Positions 57,690 to 64,000 of a stretch of DNA of 64,000 bases are shown in pieces (the stretch's first letter is position 1; each line of letters opens with the position of its first letter). Below the pieces are notes generated by a model that was given only the letters and a program-made list of their open reading frames with translations, was not told the origin of the DNA and searched no databases. Origin of the DNA: Xylaria sp. FL1777. Its lineage: Eukaryota > Ascomycota > Sordariomycetes > Xylariales > Xylariaceae. The DNA lies in NCBI GenBank assembly GCA_022578965.1, contig MU400506.1, positions 992,001-1,056,000 on the forward strand, in the 5' to 3' direction. The position numbers were made by a program, and so were the translations under genes.

Positions 57690-59399
57690 ATGGCTGAATC
57701 AGACCCAGTTGCCCCGGCATCGGGCTCGGCAGCTTCAAACGCAGAACTATCATCAGCCGAAACAGCAACACAAACACATTTGGAGCCTGTCCTGTTCCTG
57801 GAAGGCAACGTCACCCTTATCATGGGCAGCAACGGGTTGGCTATCGAAGGAGGTTCGTGTCAAGCGCGGATTCCTCGTCTTTGGCATACGCCCTAGACTA
57901 CTAATTAACTGCCCATCTGCTAGCAACCGATTTTTTTAAGCGCCATCAACAAAGTCGGGTCTGTGGTGTCTCCACGGGCAAATTACCAGTCATAACTACC
58001 ATCCCGTACTACGATATCCTCTGGGCCTCTATCGATACCGAGCTGGTCATCGACTATGTTACCGAGAAATCTACTACGAAATTCCGATGCGCGAGACTGA
58101 CGTACACTCTCGGCGATGCAACAATAGTTAAGAGTCGGGCATTTGTCGAGGCTATCCTCAGCCACGCGTATGGTCAAGCGCAACGCCAACGACGCGCCAA
58201 GGTCCTCATAAACCCTCATGCTGGTCCTGGGGGCGCTATTCGTTTATGGGAACACGATGTGAAGCCGATTTTTGAGGCAGCAAGGATGACTCTGGACGTG
58301 GTGACGACGTCACGCGGCGGCGAGGGGACAGAAATATGTGAGGCTCTGGACATCGACGCCTACGATGTCGTAGTTGTGTGCTCGGGCGACGGGCTGGCAT
58401 ACGAAGTGTTCAATGGGTTCGGTAAACGGGCAGACGCTCGCACCGCATTGCAAAAGGTTGCTGTCGCGCATATCCCCTGTGGCAGTGGCAATGCCATGAG
58501 CTGCAATCTGAACGGCTCACATCACCCAGGGCCTTCGGCGTTGGCTGTAGTGAAGGGGGTACGGACTTCTATGGATTTAATGAGTGTCACACAAGGCTCG
58601 GAACGGATGCTAAGTTTCTTGAGCCAATCTGTTGGCATTATCGCCGAGGCCGATCTTGGTACCGAGAACATGCGGTGGCTGGGCGCGGCACGATTTGACA
58701 TAGGCGTCGCCCAGCGCATTTTTGGCAGGAAGGTGTATCCCTGTGATATAGCCATCAAGGTTGAGATCGAGAACAAGAGCGAGGTCAAGGCTCACTATAA
58801 GCGGATCCAGGACGGAGAACAAGGCCAGGAACAGGAGGGACTCTCAACATCATCCAGTCATTCAAAGCATGATGCTGGAGAAGGGCTGCCACCATTACGC
58901 TTCGGCACTGTCAACGACAGCATACCTCAAGATTGGCAAGTAGCCTCATATGACAAGCTAGGCAACTTTTACTGCGGAAATGTGAGTTTTTCTCTTGCGC
59001 CCATCTCACCAAGACGGTACGCCATACACTCGTTACTAATGCTCAGTTCAGATGGCATGGGTGGCTCCTACTGCCAATTTCTTCCCGGGCGCATGTATTA
59101 ATGATGGACTGATGGACGTTGTCACGAACGATGGGGACATACCCATCCTCAAGTATGCAAACTTAATGAGGTCTGTTGAGACCGGAAAGTTCTTCGATAA
59201 TCCACTTGCTTCATACCGCAAAGTTGTCGCCTACCGGTTCACTCCACGCAACCAGACTGATGGCTACATCAGTATCGACGGCGAGCGCATTCCTTTTAAA
59301 CCTTTCCAAGTTGAGATCCATCCAGGTCTTGCTACTGTCCTATCCAAAACTGGACGGTATGAGGCTTATGGACCCCCAGGTTGGAAGGAAAGCGTATAG
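57690..59399 (+). CDS. LCB4: Sphingoid long-chain-base kinase (LCB4/LCB5, sphingosine kinase family)
   Basis: Exons 57690-57852, 57924-58981 and 59052-59399 give 522 residues. The N-terminal part has the extra domain found in fungal sphingosine kinases, ending ITTIPYYDILWASIDTELVI. The diacylglycerol-kinase catalytic domain follows: VLINPHAGPGGA from ~148, VCSGDGLAYEVFNGF near 207, HIPCGSGNAMSCNL, then SQSVGIIAEADLGTENMRW and RWLGAARFDIG. The last exon encodes MAWVAPTANFFPGACINDGLMDVV and YISIDGERIPFKPFQVEIHP, normal for the family's second domain. The enzyme phosphorylates sphingosine, phytosphingosine and dihydrosphingosine, affecting stress signalling and sphingolipid turnover. SGDG in place of GGDG is common in fungal members. 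Whether it is the LCB4 or LCB5 type cannot be told. Confidence 0.9.
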
Positions 59400-59830
59400 A
59401 TTTGTATTTTTATCTTTTCTTTCCCTTGCAACATACTAATAGCCGGAAATCGAAGACCACTAGCGAGATAGAGATACCCCATAGAAAACAGGCTTAGTTT
59501 CAGCACAAGGAGGGTGGGGAGCTAGAGGCAATTTGCTATGACTACTGGACTACGATGGGTTTTTGTACAAGTATTCGATATAGAGAGCGTATGGGAGAAC
59601 CTTTGTTCGCAACTGAAGGTGCAGTTTGGAACGTTGAATTTCTGTAACATACCTTCTCTTCTGTGCACTCATAGCTAAGGTAGTAATGCAATAAACAGAC
59701 AACCATAAAAATCCACATCAGGATATATCCATACCAACGCCGAAGCTCCAAGTATCAGCCCATCACCAAATCTTATCCCAGTCCCTTCTCTATTGTCTCA
59801 TTGATGTCCGGCCTTTCTCCATCTTCCTAA
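59400..59830. other. Convergent intergenic region
   Basis: Lies between the 3' ends of the LCB kinase and RRP1 genes. Nothing beyond presumed 3' UTRs. Confidence 0.5.
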
Positions 59831-60772
59831 TCAGTCATCGAAGCCATCCCAGCTATCCTTATCGCCGGATTCGTTCTTGACCGATATGGCTTCTTTCTCG
59901 CCCGCATTCCACGGTAAACGCTCATCCGCAAGCATCTCCTTAGCCCGCAGACGCACAGGTTTACATTTAGATCTCACCTGCGCCTCGACGAGCAACCCCA
60001 ACCTATCCATGAACTGGCGTCCCGCCTCCCCGGTCTTCTCGACGTCCAGCAGGCCCAACTTCTCCGCCTCGTCGATCCAGATGTCGAGGACGTGGAGCCG
60101 CAGCCCGACGGGCACCCTCGAGAGGTCATCTTCGGTCTCCAGCGGCCAGCTGGCGAGGTTCTCGAGCAGCGCATCTATTCTCTCACGACTCCTCCGGCTT
60201 GTCTTGGCGTCTTTCGTCTTTTCGCCCCCTTTTTCTCCTGCTCTTCCTTCTTCTTCTTCTTTTTGTATATCCGGCAGCGCACTGCATACCCAGGCGAGAC
60301 TGGCGCCCAGCACGCGACGCACGAGGAGCATGAACTTCTCCAGCCGCAGCACGTCGATGGCCGTCCACTCGCGGCCCATGGTCTGCCAGAAGGCCGCGAG
60401 CCAGGGCGCCACGGCCTCGTCGGGCAGCACGTCGATCAGCGCCGCGAGCTCGGCGCAGAGGTTCTGCTGCGGGATCGGCCGGTCGCACATCCACAGGCTG
60501 TAGTACAGCCCCTTCCAGAGCTTCAGGTTGTCCATGTGTGAGAGGCGCGAGGCGGTCGCTGAGGCGGAGAGGAAGGTCCGTAGGCTTTCGAGGGCTGAGG
60601 TGCGGATCTTGCGGTCTGGTTTGTATGATAATATGTTAGTATGTTGGATATTCTCTAAAGATGTCTCTGGAGATGAGATCCTGGAGCTAGCGGGAGAAGT
60701 AAGAGTGGCAGAATACGAACCGCTCGATGCGAGATTCCGTATAAACGGCATGCTAGACTCGTTGGCTGCCAT
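59831..60772 (-). CDS. RRP1: Ribosomal RNA processing protein RRP1 (Nop52 family)
   Basis: Two exons, 60721-60772 and 59831-60615, give 278 residues. The intron (105 nt) starts GTTCGT and ends with a near-perfect branch site CATACTAACAT and an ACCAG acceptor. It has no stop codon and keeps frame, so the unspliced frame is open, but splicing restores the Nop52 pattern MPFIRNLASSDRKIRTSALESLRTFLS. The rest follows Nop52: MDNLKLWKGLYYSLWMCDRPIPQQNL, AALIDVLPDEAVAPWLAAFWQTMGREW, DVLRLEKFMLLVRRVL and LHVLDIWIDEAEKLGLL. A charged Lys/Glu-rich segment (~140-165) interrupts the helical repeat. Rrp1 is a nucleolar factor for 27S pre-rRNA processing and 60S subunit assembly. Confidence 0.9.
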   Translation of the reverse strand: MAANESSMPFIRNLASSGSYSATLTSPASSRISSPETSLENIQHTNILSYKPDRKIRTSALESLRTFLSASATASRLSHMDNLKLWKGLYYSLWMCDRPIPQQNLCAELAALIDVLPDEAVAPWLAAFWQTMGREWTAIDVLRLEKFMLLVRRVLGASLAWVCSALPDIQKEEEEGRAGEKGGEKTKDAKTSRRSRERIDALLENLASWPLETEDDLSRVPVGLRLHVLDIWIDEAEKLGLLDVEKTGEAGRQFMDRLGLLVEAQVRSKCKPVRLRAKEMLADERLPWNAGEKEAISVKNESGDKDSWDGFDD

Positions 60773-61538
60773 GATAGGCAGGGGATTCTCAGTGTTTGGC
60801 TATGAAGACTTGTTGCGGTATGCTTAGATAGTCGGGCTAGATGCACATGTATGTTTATGATTCTGGGTATAAGTGACAGGTATAAGGCTCTGTTCTCGGC
60901 TTTTATGGTCGTAATGAAAGTATTAGAATTGGCCAATTGTATTCCTAAGGCATCACAGGTAACTACAGTACCGGTACCTCAACATGAAAATAAAAATTAC
61001 ACTGGGCCCCGCTATCGATAAGTAATAGGTAGCAGTACAAAGGTACTTAGGCCTAGAGTGGATAGAGGTACCCCTCTTCCCCGCGACTGTAGCTTCGTAA
61101 TCTGCACCCCTGCCAACCACATGCAGGTATCATCACTTACTTACTTAATTAGGTAATCCCTAGGTGTACACGTACTACACAGGTAAGGCGTGCTACTAAC
61201 TCATTGAAAAACCACCGCAGAGAATAATCAGGTACATGTGCAAGATAACTCCAGCGGGAATAGCACCAATTATCTAATACCAGTCAGAGCCGGCCAGATG
61301 GCTAGATAGAGGCCTAAGCTATGGTGGCCAATTATGTTTTCATCTATAGCCGTTTCGGAACCGACATAGCCTATGGGCCTCACAAGATAACCGCGTCATC
61401 ACATATAAAGCAGGACGGTCCGCAGGCTAAGGTAGTCACGTAATCTCTTTCAACTAGATCCTACATCTCCTAGTATTCTGGTGGTATAAATTCTTCTTAT
61501 TCATTATCTTCTCGTCATTATAGCAGACCACATCAGCA
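60773..61538. other. Divergent promoter region, RRP1 / methyltransferase
   Basis: AT-rich DNA with scattered GGTACC and CCTAGG units (60970-61165). No gene is supported. Confidence 0.45.
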
Positions 61539-62477
61539 ATGGCAGCTGAGATAGAACCCTCAAGTGTTGTTAGACAACGGTACTACGAGACATTGCACAA
61601 TGTCCCCAAAGGCATGTCTGAGCTTATGAGCTCGTACTGTGGTGTTCCCAAGAGCGAACAGATCGCTCATATAACAAAATTGCGCAATACGGCGTACGCC
61701 CAGGTCCCGTACCCTTGCATGGGAACCTTCCGCTTTCTAGATCTCGATCTCGCACGCCATGAAGCGTACAAAGAGCACGTATTGGGTCCTCTCAGCCAGC
61801 CCGCAGTCCCTGGAAAGCCAGAACCTCTCTTCCTGGACTGCGGATGCTGTCTCGGACAAGACGTGCGCAAGCTAGCAGCAGACGGGGTACCACCCCACCG
61901 ACTCTGGGCCAGTGACATCGAGCCCAAGTTCATCGAGACAGGTTTCGAGCTCTTCCGGGACGGGGACAAGCTTCCACGGGATCACTTCCTGTGTCCTGGC
62001 AATGCATTGGCAGACACGGAAGACCCCTCTGAAGACCAGCTTGTCATCCTCGACAACAGAGTCACGATTCTGAACGTCTCAGCCGTGTTCCACCTCTTCG
62101 ACCTCGACGATCAGAAACGCGTCGCCGACCGCTGTCTGAGGCTCCTGAGGAAGGACACGGGCGCCCCCGTGTTGGTGCTCGGGGCCCACGTCGGCAGTTT
62201 CCAGCCCGAGCGCCACCAGCGCCGCATGGGCGTCGCCGGGCACAGATATACGCATAATCAGGAGAGCTGGGAGGCGCTCTGGCGCGAGGTCTGCGGACGG
62301 CCGCAATGGAAAGATAGAGTCGTCGCTCTGGAAGTCAAGGCGAAGTTGTTTGAGCGCGTGCGTAATGAGGATCCCGATGCTGATGAGGTCGTCACCCTGC
62401 GGGATGCAGACCCGAATACTAAGGATAGAGTGTGGCAGATGTATGAAGTCTGGGTGACGTTTAAGTCTCCCTCGTAG
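61539..62477 (+). CDS. SAM-dependent methyltransferase of the fungal meroterpenoid type
   Basis: One exon, 312 residues. The class I methyltransferase fold is clear: LFLDCGCCLGQDVRKLAADG (SAM motif I, ~105-125), LWASDIEPKFIETGFELF with the acidic residue for SAM ribose, and VTILNVSAVFHLFDLDDQKR with the strand-4 helix. The N-terminal ~100 residues are helical, and the C-terminal part has a GHRYTHNQESWEALWREVCG segment seen in fungal methyltransferases encoded in meroterpenoid clusters (such as those for austinol or terretonin), where they form methyl esters. The match is to the general pattern, from memory; substrate is unknown. No polyketide synthase, prenyltransferase or P450 gene lies beside it in this window, and the sequence to the right is non-coding to the edge. 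It may act alone or belong to a cluster outside the window. Confidence 0.8.
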   Translation: MAAEIEPSSVVRQRYYETLHNVPKGMSELMSSYCGVPKSEQIAHITKLRNTAYAQVPYPCMGTFRFLDLDLARHEAYKEHVLGPLSQPAVPGKPEPLFLDCGCCLGQDVRKLAADGVPPHRLWASDIEPKFIETGFELFRDGDKLPRDHFLCPGNALADTEDPSEDQLVILDNRVTILNVSAVFHLFDLDDQKRVADRCLRLLRKDTGAPVLVLGAHVGSFQPERHQRRMGVAGHRYTHNQESWEALWREVCGRPQWKDRVVALEVKAKLFERVRNEDPDADEVVTLRDADPNTKDRVWQMYEVWVTFKSPS

Positions 62478-64000
62478 AAACAAACCTATTTGTTCATAGA
62501 CTACAGCCGTAGCTAGACTAGATTAGATCATATAGATCATATCTTTTCCCTCTCTGTGAGTTGTTCACTTTGCTGCCTCGGAAATACCACGTAAATAATT
62601 GGTGGAAGAAAGCTAGTACCGGTATGTAGTTGTCAGCATTTGTAATATCTGACTACATACATTCCAGTGAATTTATTCCAATTTAATTATTCTATCATCC
62701 AATAGGAGACCCTTCCCATGATACCATTAACAGGTGGTCCCAGAGTGAATAGATAGCCCGTATGCAGTCACATAGCAGGTGGAAAAGGGGTCAATAGCCA
62801 TACGCAGTAGGGTAGATATATACATCAAGCCCACTATATAATTAGACCCCAAAGGGTTTATATGTGACTACGCAGTACATCCCCTGGAGATATAGGCCGA
62901 AACTCGTAGATTTGTGTATTGTCCTTGGATTTATGATCTTATTTTTAATAATAAGTTGTCAATTAAGCATACATATCCTCATGCATGAAACTGTACATGT
63001 ACATGCTGTGCTACCAAAACAGCGTATCAGCTTATAGCTATCCTATGGAGGTGTCTTCGAAACCCTGGTTTTGTGTAGCGAAGAAAATTAATTGGCTGGA
63101 AGTATATAGGAGGTGTACAGTAGTATAGCCATACTTAATATCCCATTGGCCCGTCGATCATTCCCGCGGATGTAATATAGTGGTTTTCTTTTCCTATGTC
63201 GCAGAGGCACATCCTATCTACCTACTTCTAGCGCAGCCTTACCCTTCAACTCTACACGCAATTACATATAAGTGTGTTACGCAGCGACGATCCGGCACCA
63301 GAATGTCAGTATTGCTTGTGCGGCCGACATCACCTGTGTAGCTTAACCCGCTAACGCTGCTCGTGAATAGGCAAACAAGGTGCGCCTACAATATAGCTGG
63401 TAGTTTATATCTTGTTTTTAAGTCTCAGAGTCGAAGTTATCGGGTATGAACAAACAGGCTTTCTAGCAACTAACTGAAATCTTACATCACTCTCAATATC
63501 CATAACCGTCGTCCGTGATGCAGCAGAGAAATATGGCAATATTTTGCGGCTCATGAAATTAGGGTGTGACCAGGGTTGTGGCTTTTATACGTTTTATTCT
63601 CAGCTTAATCGACTATGTACTTTAAGGTTGATTTAAGTCAGACATATCGGAATGATCATATTTCTAGCTTGAAGCATGCTGCGTTTGAAAACTAGCCATA
63701 TGCGATGAAATGAGCAAGCAATAAAAGACTCTTTAGCATAGCCCAGTTTAACACAAACTTCTTCAGGCGTATAACTCCCCCCTAGTCTCGTGCTAATCAT
63801 AATTGGACCTCTTGAGGTGACGAGATTGATTAATGAGGTACCCTCTGCCACTCTAAATTTGGGGGACCTGGCCAGTGACTCATATCATCGGGATCATATG
63901 TTGGTATTTGAAAATCCCATACACCAGCCCAGGCTTGTTTGGGATCAAACCCTGCTACCGCTGTTGCCTTTATTGTTTCCCGCGCCGCTCGTATAGATTT
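62478..64000. other. Gene-free right end of window
   Basis: 1.5 kb of AT-rich DNA after the methyltransferase gene. The ORFs are all under 75 codons without coding character. I see no RNA gene or repeat of note. Confidence 0.5.

Overview
The window is nuclear DNA from a filamentous ascomycete (Pezizomycotina). The clues are many short introns (about 50-170 nt) with GTRNGT donors, CTRAY branch points and YAG acceptors; monocistronic genes on both strands; an intron-bearing tRNA; and fungal versions of VPS17, THO2, CSN6, PHO84 and MET2. I can assign 18 protein genes (one cut by the left edge), two of them of unknown function plus a third with only a putative fold, and one tRNA. The species cannot be named from sequence alone.

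Layout. 0-9 kb: 3' end of a dynamin-like GTPase; a class II aldolase/adducin protein; the tRNA m5C methyltransferase NCL1/TRM4; and, on the minus strand, mitochondrial elongation factor G2 (MEF2). 10.4-12.4 kb: VPS17, a retromer sorting nexin. 12.4-17.5 kb: a 5.1-kb stretch with no gene I can support. 17.5-24 kb: a zinc polyol dehydrogenase, CSN6 (COP9 signalosome), a GMC oxidoreductase and a small TIR element (MITE). 24.8-28 kb: two convergent uncharacterised, largely disordered proteins. 28.6 kb: tRNA-Asp(GTC) with a 53-nt intron. 29.3-34.2 kb: ADE12 (purine synthesis, 12 exons with an 11-nt microexon) and URA4 (pyrimidine synthesis, 8 exons with one GC-AG intron), divergent from a shared 1.28-kb region. 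34.5-37.5 kb: a cyclin-L-like protein and an unknown two- or three-exon gene. 39.3-41.7 kb: a PHO84-type phosphate transporter. 44.4-46 kb: MET2. 47.7-55 kb: THO2, the largest gene (about 2,384 aa). 55.8-62.5 kb: an acyl-CoA thioesterase-like protein, a sphingoid long-chain-base kinase, RRP1/Nop52 and a stand-alone SAM methyltransferase of a type found in meroterpenoid clusters. The last 1.5 kb holds nothing I can identify.

Most genes are core functions (tRNA modification, mitochondrial translation, endosomal sorting, mRNA export, nucleotide and methionine synthesis, rRNA processing). The accessory genes are the aldolase, polyol dehydrogenase, GMC oxidoreductase and methyltransferase. I found no convincing secondary-metabolite cluster, CRISPR, virus or large transposon. 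The most unusual signals are non-coding: a palindromic decamer, TACCTAGGTA, present eight times and only between genes; a minisatellite upstream of ADE12 that creates upstream AUGs and short uORFs; the MITE; and a patch of small tandem duplications ending in a G16 run. All exon boundaries come from reading frame, splice signals and remembered family conservation, not from transcripts.
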